A DNA stretch of 64,000 nucleotides from Planctomycetota bacterium (GTDB lineage: Bacteria > Planctomycetota > SZUA-567 > H5-PLA8), in NCBI GenBank assembly GCA_026184295.1, contig JAHCJK010000008.1:1-64000 (forward strand), written 5' to 3'. Position 1 is the stretch's first letter. Each line of letters begins with the position of its first letter. This document shows positions 24,648-34,317 of the stretch, piece after piece. A program made the translations under genes and the position numbers. The notes below the pieces were generated by a model. The model was given only the letters and a program-made list of their open reading frames with translations. It searched no databases and had not been told where the DNA came from.

Positions 24648-27086
24648 ATGGTCCGGGCGCGCCTGATCCCTGTTTTCGTGCTGCTGGCCTGCGCCGCGCA
24701 CGCGCGCGCGGCCGACGCCGGCGTGCCCGCGGATCTGCTGCGGCGCCTGGCCGCGCAGGTGGCCGAGGCGGTAAAAGCCGGCGAAAAACCCAAGGCCTGG
24801 GTGGACGTGCTGGGCCGCAAGAGCGAAGTGCCGCTGGGCGGGGCGGACGAGAAGTTCGTGACGGTGCTGGTGCAGGGCAACGCCTTCCCGCTCGCCTGGG
24901 CCAAGATGCGCCCCGAAGACATCGTCTCGGTTGCGCGCGGTTCGGCGGGGCAGCACGGCGAACGCCTGCTGACCGCGGGCGAAGTCGCCATCGCGCTGGG
25001 CCTGGGGGAACAGGCGTCCGACCTGCTGGCCAAGGCGCGCGAGGCCGACCCGAAACTGGCCGAACGCATCGCGGCGCTGGCCAACAAGCTGCCGTCCGCG
25101 CCGCCGCCGCCCGCCGTGCCGCAACCCGCCGCCGCCGCCAAACCCGCCAACGAACCCAAGGAAAGCGCCTCGGCCAGCGCGCTCCCGCCGGTCAAGCTCG
25201 AACCCGGCTGGTGGAAGAACATCCAGGTCGCGGTCCCGAAGGTCTTCGCCTCGCACCCGCGCATCTACCTGCGCGAAAAGCCCTGGGGCGAGAACGGCCT
25301 GACGCTGGATGCGCTGCGCGCCCGCGCGGCCAAGGATCCGTGGAAGGGCTGGATTCCGCGCTTTACCGGCGACCCCGACAACCTGGCGATGAAGTTCCTG
25401 CTCACCGGCGACAAGGCCGCCGCCGACAAGGCCGTCGCCGCGATCCAGTCCAAGCCCTCGCAGGCCGGCGACACCGACGACGGCGACACGCTCGAACAGT
25501 ACTGCATGGCCTTCGACTGGCTGTACGCGGCGTACCCGGGCTTTACCGACGAAGCGAAGAAGAAGGCCGCCGACACGATCGCGGGCGTCGCCGAAGACCT
25601 GGTCAAGCGGCTCACCAGCGGCGGGCCGCACATCTTTCACACGCGCATGTACGCGTGGGCCAACGGCATCGTCTTCGCCGGGCTGGCGCTGAACGGACAC
25701 CACCCGAAGGCCGACGAGTTCGTCCAGTTTGGCTACAAGTATTGGCGCGAGAAACTCTTTCCCGCACGCTGGCATCAGGCCGGCGCGTGGCAGAACGGCT
25801 TCGGCTACGGGCGCAAATACATGTTCCGCAGCACCTGCGCCTTCCTGCATGCCTGGCAGAGCGGCACGGGCGAGGATTTGTGGAAGGTTATCAAGAACGA
25901 GCAGGACGACTGGATCGGCGCGCAACTGCGCTTCCTGGTCACCGTGCAGCGTCCGGACGGCACGTACCCGACCTTCGGCGACTGCTACAACAGCGACGAC
26001 GAAAAGTTCAGCGGCGGCCTGGCGCAGATGCTCGCCGCCGGCACCCGCGACCCGCTCGCCGCGTGGCTCGCCCAGACGCTGCATAAGCGCCACGGGCTGC
26101 GCACGGTCGAGGACCACTGGAACATCTACCCGTTTCTCTTCTTCGATCCCGCGCAGGCGGCCAAGGGCCCCGAGTCCCTGCCCACGTCGGCGGTCTGGGG
26201 CCCGCGCGCGCTGGGCTTCGCGGTGTTGCGGCAGGGCTGGGGGCCCAAGGACGCGTACGTCTTCTTCAAGTGCGGCGATTACTTCGAGAACCACGGGCAC
26301 TACGACCAGGGGCACTTCGAGATCTTCCGCGAGAAGCCGCTGGCCGTGGACAGCGGCGCGTACGTGGGCGGCTTCGACAGCCCGTGGCGCCTGGAATACT
26401 GCCGCCAGAGCGTGGCCAGCAATACGCTGCTCATCAACGATCCGGCCGACGCGGGCGAGACCGGCTGCCAGCGCGTCGTGAACTTTCAGGGCGCCGACTC
26501 GCTCGAGACGTACCTCAACCACAAGTCCTGCGAGATGGGCGACATCCTCGACTTCCGCACGGGCAAGGATTTCACCGCGCTGGTGGCCGAATACGCGAGC
26601 GCCTACGACACGGCGAAGGTGAAGCAGTGCACGCGCATGCTCGTCTTCCTGGCCGGGAAGCACCTGATCGTCTGCGACGCGGTGCAGACGGCCAAGCCGA
26701 TGCGCGTGCGCTTTCTGCTGCACTACGCCGCCGACCCGTCGGTCGAAAAGAACCGCGCGGCGATCGAGAACGGCCCGAGCCGGCTCACCTGCGACACGCT
26801 GCTGCCCGAGAACGCCAAGATCGCGAAGCTGCCCGGCTTCACGCTCAACGGCAAGTCGTACTCGCCGGGCAAACCAATGAGCGAAGACGCGGGCAAGGGG
26901 CAGTTGGAGATCGAAGGCGCGGACCTATCGGCCAATACGGTGCTCCTGAACGTCCTGACCGTCGGCCCCAAGGAGATGCCCGCGCCCAAGGCCACCGCCA
27001 AGAATACCGGCTCCGAAATTGTCGTCGAAATCGAAGGCCGGAAGATTCACTTTTCACTCACGGCGCGCACGATTGCCGTGAAGTGA
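24648..27086 (+). CDS. Secreted heparinase II/III-like polysaccharide lyase, second paralogue
   Basis: An 812-residue exported protein, beginning 19 nt after the previous stop with GAGG 10 nt before the ATG. The signal peptide ends near HARAAD. The N-terminal module (~30-145) repeats that of the upstream gene: KAGEKPKAWVDVLGRK, LAWAKMRPEDIVSVA, LTAGEVAIALGLGEQASDLL. The toroid domain contains HTRMYAWANGIVFAG and WQNGFGYGRKYM; the beta-sandwich contains ENHGHYDQGHFEIFREKPL, the expected His-rich lyase site. Outside the module it is only distantly similar to its neighbour, so the pair probably attacks different linkages. Same strand and tight spacing indicate an operon. Confidence 0.88.
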   Translation: MVRARLIPVFVLLACAAHARAADAGVPADLLRRLAAQVAEAVKAGEKPKAWVDVLGRKSEVPLGGADEKFVTVLVQGNAFPLAWAKMRPEDIVSVARGSAGQHGERLLTAGEVAIALGLGEQASDLLAKAREADPKLAERIAALANKLPSAPPPPAVPQPAAAAKPANEPKESASASALPPVKLEPGWWKNIQVAVPKVFASHPRIYLREKPWGENGLTLDALRARAAKDPWKGWIPRFTGDPDNLAMKFLLTGDKAAADKAVAAIQSKPSQAGDTDDGDTLEQYCMAFDWLYAAYPGFTDEAKKKAADTIAGVAEDLVKRLTSGGPHIFHTRMYAWANGIVFAGLALNGHHPKADEFVQFGYKYWREKLFPARWHQAGAWQNGFGYGRKYMFRSTCAFLHAWQSGTGEDLWKVIKNEQDDWIGAQLRFLVTVQRPDGTYPTFGDCYNSDDEKFSGGLAQMLAAGTRDPLAAWLAQTLHKRHGLRTVEDHWNIYPFLFFDPAQAAKGPESLPTSAVWGPRALGFAVLRQGWGPKDAYVFFKCGDYFENHGHYDQGHFEIFREKPLAVDSGAYVGGFDSPWRLEYCRQSVASNTLLINDPADAGETGCQRVVNFQGADSLETYLNHKSCEMGDILDFRTGKDFTALVAEYASAYDTAKVKQCTRMLVFLAGKHLIVCDAVQTAKPMRVRFLLHYAADPSVEKNRAAIENGPSRLTCDTLLPENAKIAKLPGFTLNGKSYSPGKPMSEDAGKGQLEIEGADLSANTVLLNVLTVGPKEMPAPKATAKNTGSEIVVEIEGRKIHFSLTARTIAVK

Positions 27087-27177
27087 ATCCCCACCGATTC
27101 AAAAGCCGCTCGAAATCCTGTGGTGCCGCCCCGGTTTTAACGTTTACCCTTGTGGACTCGGAAAGGGGTGGAACGGG

Positions 27178-29022
27178 ATGCCGACGAGGTTGACGGGCCT
27201 GACGCTGGCGCTCGGCGCGGCGCTGCTCTCCGCGGCGGCCGCGCGCGGTTCCGACGCGCCGGGCAAGGACGACGCGATCAAGCAGTTGGCCGCGCAGATG
27301 GCGGAGGCGCTCAAGGCCGGCGAGAAGCCGAAGGTCTGGGCGGAGGTCTTCGGGAAGAAGGCCGAGTATCCGCTGAAGTCGGCCGACGAGAAAGGTTTTG
27401 CCGTGCTCGTCGCGGGCAACGCCTTCGGGCTCGAATGGGCCAAGCTCGCCCCCGACGACCTGGTCACCGTCGCGAAGACCTTCGGCGCGGGCCACGGCAA
27501 GCGGCTGCTCACCGCCGCGGAACTCGCGATGGCCCTCGGTCAGAGCGATCAGGCGCTCGATCTTCTCGCCAAAGTCACCGAAGCCGATCCGAGCCTGGGC
27601 GACCGGGTCAAGGCCGCCGCCGCGCGCATCAAGGACGCGCCGGCCGCGGCGCCTGCCTCGAGCGGCTCGAACGAAGCGGCCCCCGGCCCCGCCGCGGGCG
27701 GCAAGATGGTCACGGTCACGCCCGAAGAGGACGCCACCACCCCGCTGCGCCTGCCCGACGCGGGCCTGCAGACGCGCATGTGGTCGGCGCCGCAGGACAA
27801 CTACCTGATGCGCGCGAACATCCTCTACGCCCGCTTTACCTGGAAGGACTGGGGCCTGGACGGAAAGCAGAAGACCGGGCACTTCAAAGGCTGGATGGAC
27901 AAGAAGCGCTACGTCGCCTTCCGCATGTACTGCAACACGGCCGAAGACCTGCCGACCGGCGTCCCGACCGTGACGAGCGAAGGCAAGACCATCCCCGCGT
28001 ACTGGGACCCGAAGTTCCTCGAGTTCCACAAGAAGTTCGTGCAGGGGGTGGCCCAGGAGATCGGCGAGAATCCGTACCTGGCCTACATCGACATCGGCGG
28101 GGTGGGGAACACCGGCGGCGAATGGCTCGTCTATCCCGACGACCGCTGGGGCGACAAACCCGTCTTCGACAAGGTCGGCTACACCGAGGAGGCCAAGGAC
28201 AAGCTCGTCTGGGAACTGATGAAGATGTACCGCGAGGCTTTCCCGCACGTGCGCCTGTACCTGGCCTGCGGCGGCTACGGGCACTGCAAGGACAAGGCGA
28301 AGCTGATCGAGTACATGCAGCAGAACAACATCGGCCTGCGCAGCGACGGGCTCTGCTGGCCCTCCGTGGACGACGCCGACACCTGGAGCGTCCGCAAGAA
28401 CGGCACGCACAAGCTGTGGGAGAACGTCCCGTTCCAGTGGGAAGGCTCGTATTCCACGATGGAGTGGGAAAAGGACGGCTGGAAGACCGACGAGATCATG
28501 AAGCGCGCGCTCGACTTCGGGCCGATCTCGTTCTGCTACGCCGACGCCGACAAGGACGCGCTGCGCTTCGAAGGCGACGCCGCGAAGGTCAAGATTCTCG
28601 AACGCACCGCGCTGAAGATGGGCTACCGCATCGCGGTCGCGAAGGCCTCGTACTACGACACCGCCGCGCCCGGCGGCACGCTGGAACTGAATCTGACCCT
28701 GGTCAACCGCGGGGTCTCGAAGATCTACGCGGACCGGAACTTCGAAGTCGCGCTGCTCGACGCGTCGGGGCAGGTGCGCGGCGCGGCCAGCGCCAAGCCG
28801 ATGCCGTCCACGCGGCTGTGGATGCCCGGGCAGGAGATTCCGGTTAGCCTGAAAGTCACGTTGCCGAAAAGCGTGCCGTCTGGTGAATATAAGCTAGCGA
28901 TCGCCATGCTGGACGAAGACCCGCGCCGGCCGAATCAGGCCCTCCCGATGGCCCTGAAGAACGGGACCGCCGAGCACCGGTATCCTCTTGGCAGCCTTAA
29001 GGTAACGCTGCGAAGTCGATAG
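27178..29022 (+). CDS. Secreted glycoside-hydrolase-like protein with DUF4832-type tail and N-terminal module A
   Basis: A 614-residue exported protein; signal peptide to about residue 23. Residues ~27-150 are the third copy of the shared module (KAGEKPKVWAEVFGKK, LEWAKLAPDDLVTVA, LTAAELAMALGQSDQALDLL). The central part resembles a TIM-barrel glycoside hydrolase (AYWDPKFLEFHKKFVQGVA, YLAYIDIGGVGNTGGEW, LRSDGLCWPSVD, FQWEGSYSTMEW). The C-terminal ~110 residues (GGTLELNLTLVNRG, RLWMPGQEIPVSL, GEYKLAIAMLDEDP) fit DUF4832, a beta-sandwich often found on such enzymes. Catalytic acids cannot be assigned with certainty. GGGGTGGAACGGG precedes the ATG. Confidence 0.78.
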   Translation: MPTRLTGLTLALGAALLSAAAARGSDAPGKDDAIKQLAAQMAEALKAGEKPKVWAEVFGKKAEYPLKSADEKGFAVLVAGNAFGLEWAKLAPDDLVTVAKTFGAGHGKRLLTAAELAMALGQSDQALDLLAKVTEADPSLGDRVKAAAARIKDAPAAAPASSGSNEAAPGPAAGGKMVTVTPEEDATTPLRLPDAGLQTRMWSAPQDNYLMRANILYARFTWKDWGLDGKQKTGHFKGWMDKKRYVAFRMYCNTAEDLPTGVPTVTSEGKTIPAYWDPKFLEFHKKFVQGVAQEIGENPYLAYIDIGGVGNTGGEWLVYPDDRWGDKPVFDKVGYTEEAKDKLVWELMKMYREAFPHVRLYLACGGYGHCKDKAKLIEYMQQNNIGLRSDGLCWPSVDDADTWSVRKNGTHKLWENVPFQWEGSYSTMEWEKDGWKTDEIMKRALDFGPISFCYADADKDALRFEGDAAKVKILERTALKMGYRIAVAKASYYDTAAPGGTLELNLTLVNRGVSKIYADRNFEVALLDASGQVRGAASAKPMPSTRLWMPGQEIPVSLKVTLPKSVPSGEYKLAIAMLDEDPRRPNQALPMALKNGTAEHRYPLGSLKVTLRSR

Positions 29023-29057
29023 CGATTCAACGCCGCGCCAAGTCCCTATGGAATGGG

Positions 29058-29076
29058 TTGACTTGCACTAAGTGCA
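29058..29076 (+). promoter_or_regulatory. TTGACT element overlapped by a palindrome, upstream of the kinase gene
   Basis: TTGACT (29058-29063) is followed directly by the palindrome TGCACT-A-AGTGCA (29064-29076) in what would be the promoter spacer; the region at +17 (AAAACG) is not a convincing -10. The palindrome is a candidate operator 65 nt before the kinase start. Confidence 0.4.
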
Positions 29077-29140
29077 GGTTAAAACGAAACACTTGAATCG
29101 CACGAGATGCACCATTTGAAATGAATAGGTTGGGGGAGAG

Positions 29141-32100
29141 ATGTCAGGGGCAACAACCTATCCGCGGGTGGGCGATTTTGAATTGATCGCGAAGTTAGGG
29201 GAAGGCGGGATGGGCGCGGTGTACCAGGCGCGCCAGATCTCGCTGCAGCGCATTGTTGCCGTAAAAATCCTCGCACCCAAATACGCCCGCGACCAGGAAT
29301 ACGTCCAGCGCTTCCAGCAGGAGGCGCGCGCGACGGGCAAGCTGAACCACCCCAACATCGTCGCCGCGACCGCGGTGGGCTTTGCCGACCGCTATTACTA
29401 CTTCGCCATGGAGTTCATCGAAGGCGAGAGCCTGAAGGCGAAGATCGTGCGCAAGGGCGCGCTGCCGGAGGACGAGGTCGTGCGCATCGGCGCCGCGATG
29501 GCCTCGGCGCTCGCCCATGCGCACGAAGCCGGGATCGTCCACCGCGACGTGAAGCCCGACAACATCCTCATCGACGCCGCCGGCACCGCCAAGCTGACCG
29601 ACCTGGGCCTGGCCAAGCTCCAGGAAAAGGAAGACGGCAGCCTGACCAAGAGCGGCGCGACGGTGGGCACGCCGCACTACATCGCGCCCGAACAGGCCTG
29701 CGGCGAACGCGACATCGACGGGCGCGCCGACATCTATTCGCTGGGCTGCACGCTCTACCACGCCGCCACGGGGCGCACGCCCTTCGAGGCCGCCAACGCC
29801 GCGATGCTGATGGTCAAGCACCTCAACGAGAAGATGCCCCACCCGCAGGCGGTGCGGCCGGAACTGAGCGACGAGTTCTGCGCGGCGATCGGGCGCATGG
29901 TCGCGCGCAGCCGCGAGGACCGCTACACGACGATGGACGAGGCCGCCGAGGACCTGAACGCGCTGGCCCACGGCGAAGCGCCCGCGCGCGGGGCGCTGCC
30001 GCAGGCCAAATCGAACTTCCAGTCGAGCAACCGCGCGCCCAAGCTGGCCACCTCGAAGAAACTGGCGATTCCCGAGCGCGGGCAGTCCAGCCGCATGATG
30101 CCGGCGGCATCGCGCCACGGGGGCGAACGGCGCGCGAAGGAACGGCGCGGCGAGTCCTCCAACGCGATGTACGCGGTGGCCGGCGTCTTCGCGCTGCTGA
30201 CCGTCGCCGCGCTGGGCTGGCTGCTGCTGGGCGGCAAGCCGCCGCCCAGGGACCTGACGCAGGAATCCAAGACGGCGCCCGCCAAGACGTCCGAGAGCAA
30301 GACCGAGCCGGACCCCGAGGGCTCGCCCTGGTACAAGAATCCGGGTTCGAAGACCGAGACGCCGGGCACGCCGGAGGCGCCCAAGGCCGACGCGCTGCCG
30401 CCGGGCTGGACGCGCGTCTTCAACGGGCGCGACCTGACGGGCTGGCGCGTCGAACGGCCGTCCTGGCGGATCGAAGGCGGCGACCTGGTCGGCCAGGGCC
30501 AGGGCGAGGCGCTCGCCATGGCAAGCTACGCCGAGCGCATCAGCACCGATTTCGAGTTCTCCTTCCGCCCGACGCGCCAAGGGATGTACCACATCGACTG
30601 GGCCGACGGGGCCGAGGAGTGCGACCTGCTGCTCCAGAAGGCCGACGGCGTGTTGCAGCTCCTGCGCTACGACGGGAAGAAGAACCGCACCCTCGCCGAG
30701 TACGCGATGCAGCCCTCCGAGCGCCAGAAGGACGTGCGCGTCTCCGTGCGCGGCGGGCAGATCGACGTCTTCGTGGACGCGCTGCTGCGGCTCTCGTACA
30801 GCGACGGGCACTTCACGCCGGGGCGTTCGCGCGGCCTGCACCTGTACGTGTATGCCGGGCAGACGGCGGGCTTCCGCGACCTGGCGCTGCACGAACTGAC
30901 CGGCGCCGCGGCGGTGGCCTCGACGGTGCCCATGGACGCCTTCATGCGCGAAGTCGCCGCGCTGGCCCCGCAGGAACAGGTCAACCGCGTGATGGCCAAG
31001 CTCAAGGAACTGAACCCCGGCTTCCCGGGCGCGTGCGAGCCCGTGATCTTCGGCGGCAAGGTGACCGAACTGCGCATGGAAGGCGCCAAGGTCGCCGACA
31101 TCTCGCCCCTGCGCGCGCTGCGCACGCTGACCAAGCTCCAGATCGCCACCGAATTCCCCAGCAAGAGCCAGATCGCGGACCTGACGCCCGTCAAGGACCT
31201 GCCCCTTACCTCGTTCCAGTGCGACCACGCCCGCGTCGCCGACCTCGCGCCGCTGAAAGGCATGAAGCTCTCCGCGCTGTACCTCGACGGCAACCCGCTC
31301 GCGGACATCTCGCCCCTGGAGGGCATGCCCCTGGCCGTCCTCCAGATCAGCTACTCGCGCGTCGGCGACCTGGCGCCGCTCAAGGGCATGCGCCTGAGCC
31401 GCCTGCGGATCGACGGCTGCCCGGTCAAGGACCTCTCGCCCATCGGCGGGATGCCGCTGATCTGCCTGCTGATGGAACGCACCGCCGTCCGCGACCTCGC
31501 GCCGCTCAAGACGCTCCCGCTGCGCGAGATCCGCATCGACCCGAAGCCCGAGTACGGCAAGACGCTCGCGGAACTCCCGTCGCTTTCCACGATCAACGAC
31601 ACGCCCGCGGAAATCGCCCTGGCGATGCTGGGCGACATCGACGCGCAGGGCTACGTGGCGCTGCTGCGCGAGAAGAACGCCGACGACTGGACGATCCGGT
31701 TCCCCTCCTGGACGCTCAAGGACGGCCTGCTGGAAGGGCAGGGCACGCAGGACCAGGGCAACGCGATCATCCGCCGCAACATCCGCCTGCCCGGCGCCTT
31801 CGATCTCTGCTTTACCGCCACGGTGAACGCGCGCTTCCACTTCTCCTTCGAGAACAAGAACGGCGGCTGGCACATGCAGTGCGACAAGAACGGCATCGCG
31901 CTGGGCGTCACCGCCGATGGGAACAAGGTCGAATTCTCGGGGGAGGCGGCGCAGGTCCCCTTCGACAACAACCCGCACGAATACCGCGTGGTCTTTACCG
32001 CCAAGGCATGGGACGTCTACTTCGACGGGCGCAAGGTCATGCAAGCCGGCGGGAACCTGAACCCCGGCGGCTCGCCGCTGACCCTGACGATCTATGCGTC

Positions 32101-32152
32101 GAAGTCCGGGAAGAGCGTCATCCAGAACCTGCGCGTCCGGCCCGCGCGCTAG
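29141..32152 (+). CDS. Receptor-like serine/threonine kinase with DUF1080-like and LRR-like extracytoplasmic domains
   Basis: A 1003-residue membrane kinase. The kinase domain (13-275) has the glycine loop GEGGMGAVY, Lys42 in VAVKIL, catalytic HRDVKPDN (Asp136) and DLG (Asp154), so it should be active. A basic linker leads to one transmembrane helix (~343-364) and a Pro/Thr/Lys-rich stalk. The outer part starts at ~420 with PPGWTRVFNGRDLTGW, a DUF1080/concanavalin-like domain. About seven 20-22-residue LRR-like repeats follow (VADLAPLKGMKLSALYLDG, VGDLAPLKGMRLSRLRIDG and similar, ~635-800), then a second lectin-like beta-sandwich (~850-1003). This architecture fits sensing of a carbohydrate ligand. 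It lies directly after the three secreted enzymes. The last 35 nt overlap the convergent metal ATPase gene. Confidence 0.92.
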   Translation: MSGATTYPRVGDFELIAKLGEGGMGAVYQARQISLQRIVAVKILAPKYARDQEYVQRFQQEARATGKLNHPNIVAATAVGFADRYYYFAMEFIEGESLKAKIVRKGALPEDEVVRIGAAMASALAHAHEAGIVHRDVKPDNILIDAAGTAKLTDLGLAKLQEKEDGSLTKSGATVGTPHYIAPEQACGERDIDGRADIYSLGCTLYHAATGRTPFEAANAAMLMVKHLNEKMPHPQAVRPELSDEFCAAIGRMVARSREDRYTTMDEAAEDLNALAHGEAPARGALPQAKSNFQSSNRAPKLATSKKLAIPERGQSSRMMPAASRHGGERRAKERRGESSNAMYAVAGVFALLTVAALGWLLLGGKPPPRDLTQESKTAPAKTSESKTEPDPEGSPWYKNPGSKTETPGTPEAPKADALPPGWTRVFNGRDLTGWRVERPSWRIEGGDLVGQGQGEALAMASYAERISTDFEFSFRPTRQGMYHIDWADGAEECDLLLQKADGVLQLLRYDGKKNRTLAEYAMQPSERQKDVRVSVRGGQIDVFVDALLRLSYSDGHFTPGRSRGLHLYVYAGQTAGFRDLALHELTGAAAVASTVPMDAFMREVAALAPQEQVNRVMAKLKELNPGFPGACEPVIFGGKVTELRMEGAKVADISPLRALRTLTKLQIATEFPSKSQIADLTPVKDLPLTSFQCDHARVADLAPLKGMKLSALYLDGNPLADISPLEGMPLAVLQISYSRVGDLAPLKGMRLSRLRIDGCPVKDLSPIGGMPLICLLMERTAVRDLAPLKTLPLREIRIDPKPEYGKTLAELPSLSTINDTPAEIALAMLGDIDAQGYVALLREKNADDWTIRFPSWTLKDGLLEGQGTQDQGNAIIRRNIRLPGAFDLCFTATVNARFHFSFENKNGGWHMQCDKNGIALGVTADGNKVEFSGEAAQVPFDNNPHEYRVVFTAKAWDVYFDGRKVMQAGGNLNPGGSPLTLTIYASKSGKSVIQNLRVRPAR

Positions 32153-34076
32153 CCGGTTCCGGCTCGATCAGCAGATACAACCCGCTGAAGATCGTCAGCA
32201 CCGTGCTGCCTTCGTGGCAGAGCACGGCCACCCAGAGCGGCGGGAAGCGGTCGGTCACGTTCAGGATGTTCAGCACCGTGCCCGCGACCAGCAGCGCGAT
32301 GACCGAGAAGGCGATCGCCAGCCCGCGCCGCACCGTCGCGCGCGAACGCTGCGCCAGCCAGACCGCGAAGGCCAGCCAGCGCAGGTCGTCGCGCATCAGC
32401 ACCACGTCGGCGCTTTCCAGGGCCACGTCGGTGCCGCGCCCGCCCATCGCGATGCCGATCTCGGCCGTGGCCAGCGCGGGCGCGTCGTTCACCCCGTCCC
32501 CGACGAAGGCCACCGGCCCGTGGGCCGCGCGCAGGCGCTTCAGTTCCTCCACCTTGCCGCCCGGGCGGAGTTCGCAGCGGCTCTCGTCGGCGCCCACCTG
32601 CTTCGCGACGGCCTCGCCCACCACCGCGTGGTCGCCGGTCAGGATCGCGGCGTGCCGGATCCCGAGCGCGCGCAGGCGCGCCAGAACCTCGGGCGCTTCG
32701 TCGCGGACGCGGTCGGCGATGCCGAGGACCCCGGCGAGGCCGCCGTCGGCGCCCGCCACCAGCGCCGTCATCCCGCGCGCCCGGAACGCCCGCGCCTTCG
32801 CGCGCACGTCCTCGGGCAGTTCGCGGGACTGGGCCTCGAAAAGCGCCTCGCGGCCGACGCCGATCCACGCGCCGTCCACGGTCGCGTGGACGCCCCGGCC
32901 GACTTGGCTTTCGAAGGTGGCCGGTTCGGTCAGGACCAGGCCGCGGCGGCGCGCCTCGGCCACCACGGCGTGCCCCAGGGCGTGCTCGCTGCGCTGTTCG
33001 GCTGAGGCGGCCAGCGCCAGCAGCCGGGTGAGCGCCTCCGGCCTGCCGGAGGCCTCGTAGATTTCGACGACCTCGGGTTCGCCGCGCGTCACCGTGCCGG
33101 TCTTGTCCATGGCCAGGGCGCGGACGCGGGCGAGCGTTTCGAGATGGGCGCCGCCCTTGAAGAGGACGCCGTTCCTGGCCGCGCGGGTGATGCCCGCGAG
33201 GATCGCCGAGGGCGCGCTGATCACCACCGCGCAGGGGGAGGCGGCGACGAGGAACGTCATCCCGTGGTAGAAGGCCTCCTGAAAACCGTGTTCCATGAAA
33301 AAGTACGGGACCGCCGTGCCCAGCGCCGAACCGGCCAGCACCGCGACGACGTAGGGCGCCTGCCAGCGTTCCACGTGGCGTTCGGTGCTGGTCTTTTCGG
33401 CCTGGGCCTGGCCGACCATGCGCACGATCTTCGCCAGCATCGTGTCGTTGCTCGTGCGGGTGACGCGCAGGAGCAGCGTGCCGCGGTGGTTCAGGGTCCC
33501 GGCGAAGACCTCGTCGCCCGCGGATTTCTCGACGGGCATCGCCTCGCCCGTCAGCGTCGATTCGTCCAGCGAACTCGCGCCTTCCACGACCGTGCCGTCC
33601 ACGCCCAGGCGTTCGGCGGGGACGACGCGCACCAGGTCGCCGGGGCGAATCTCTTCCAGGCGCAGGCGGATTTCCCGGCCGTCGCGGACGACGGTGGCCG
33701 CGTCGGGGCGGAGTTCCACGAGCGCCTCGATGGAGCGCGCGGTGCGTTCGAGCGTGTATTTTTCGAGCGTTTCCGAGAGCGAAAAAAGAAAGAGCAGCGC
33801 GGCGCCTTCGCCCATGCGGCCGATCCCGGCCGCGCCGGCGGCGGCGAGCAGCATCAGCAGATTGACGTCGAGCTGCCTGCGCGCGAGCGCGTGGAAGACT
33901 TCCTGCGCCGGGCCCCAGGCGCCCGCGAGGTACGCGCCGGCAAAGAGGGCCTGCGAAAGCGCGGCGTGCCCCGTGGTCTCGGCGGCGTACCCGCCCAGCC
34001 CGAGACCGGCGCAAAGGGCCGAGCAGACGGCGAGGAAGGCGGGCGAACTGCCGTGGTTGCCGTGGTCAAGACCCAT
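32118..34076 (-). CDS. P1B-type metal-transporting ATPase (P1B-4-like, SPC motif)
   Basis: A 652-residue heavy-metal efflux ATPase. Motifs: TGEA (actuator, 177-180), membrane metal site AASPCAVV (SPC at 280-282), phosphorylation motif DKTGT (Asp324), nucleotide-site region SEHALGHAVV, hinge VGDGVNDAPAL, and CHEGSTVLTI in the last membrane segment. SPC with HEG(S/G)T is characteristic of P1B-4 ATPases, which export Co2+ and in some cases Zn2+ or Fe2+. There is no N-terminal HMA domain, only HGNHG. No Shine-Dalgarno is seen; TACCTT lies 8 nt before the ATG, suggesting a leaderless mRNA. The stop codon lies inside the 3' end of the kinase gene on the other strand. Confidence 0.92.
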   Translation of the reverse strand: MGLDHGNHGSSPAFLAVCSALCAGLGLGGYAAETTGHAALSQALFAGAYLAGAWGPAQEVFHALARRQLDVNLLMLLAAAGAAGIGRMGEGAALLFLFSLSETLEKYTLERTARSIEALVELRPDAATVVRDGREIRLRLEEIRPGDLVRVVPAERLGVDGTVVEGASSLDESTLTGEAMPVEKSAGDEVFAGTLNHRGTLLLRVTRTSNDTMLAKIVRMVGQAQAEKTSTERHVERWQAPYVVAVLAGSALGTAVPYFFMEHGFQEAFYHGMTFLVAASPCAVVISAPSAILAGITRAARNGVLFKGGAHLETLARVRALAMDKTGTVTRGEPEVVEIYEASGRPEALTRLLALAASAEQRSEHALGHAVVAEARRRGLVLTEPATFESQVGRGVHATVDGAWIGVGREALFEAQSRELPEDVRAKARAFRARGMTALVAGADGGLAGVLGIADRVRDEAPEVLARLRALGIRHAAILTGDHAVVGEAVAKQVGADESRCELRPGGKVEELKRLRAAHGPVAFVGDGVNDAPALATAEIGIAMGGRGTDVALESADVVLMRDDLRWLAFAVWLAQRSRATVRRGLAIAFSVIALLVAGTVLNILNVTDRFPPLWVAVLCHEGSTVLTIFSGLYLLIEPEPASARAGRAGSG

Positions 34077-34289
34077 GTGCGGTCAAGGTACTGGCGGGTA
34101 AAGGTGCGTCAATTTAAGGATTGGTAAATGGTTACGTAATTACACGAACCCATACCGAATGGTCGCTTTATGTTCGGGTCTGCAGCGGCGGTGCGGAAGG
34201 GCGCGCCGGGCCTGTAATCCGGCACTCACATGGGTCTGACTCGTGACGGCTACTTAAAGCGAATCATGTACTTGTAGCGAGAAAAATCC

Positions 34290-34317
34290 TTGACACTTAA
34301 TGATAAGGACATAGTCT
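34290..34317 (+). promoter_or_regulatory. Promoter of the MreC-like operon
   Basis: Consensus TTGACA (34290-34295), 16-nt spacer, TAGTCT (34312-34317). It is in the 383-nt intergenic region 34077-34459, giving a leader of about 135 nt before the GTG at 34460. The rest of the interval shows no gene. Confidence 0.72.

Noticed and set aside
22106-25264. A 1052-codon minus-strand frame
   Set aside because: Antisense to two heparinase-like genes that have signal peptides and catalytic motifs; no motif in the antisense frame.
29049-29067. Sigma-54-like promoter before the kinase gene
   Set aside because: TTGC is present but there is no GG at the required 12-nt phase.
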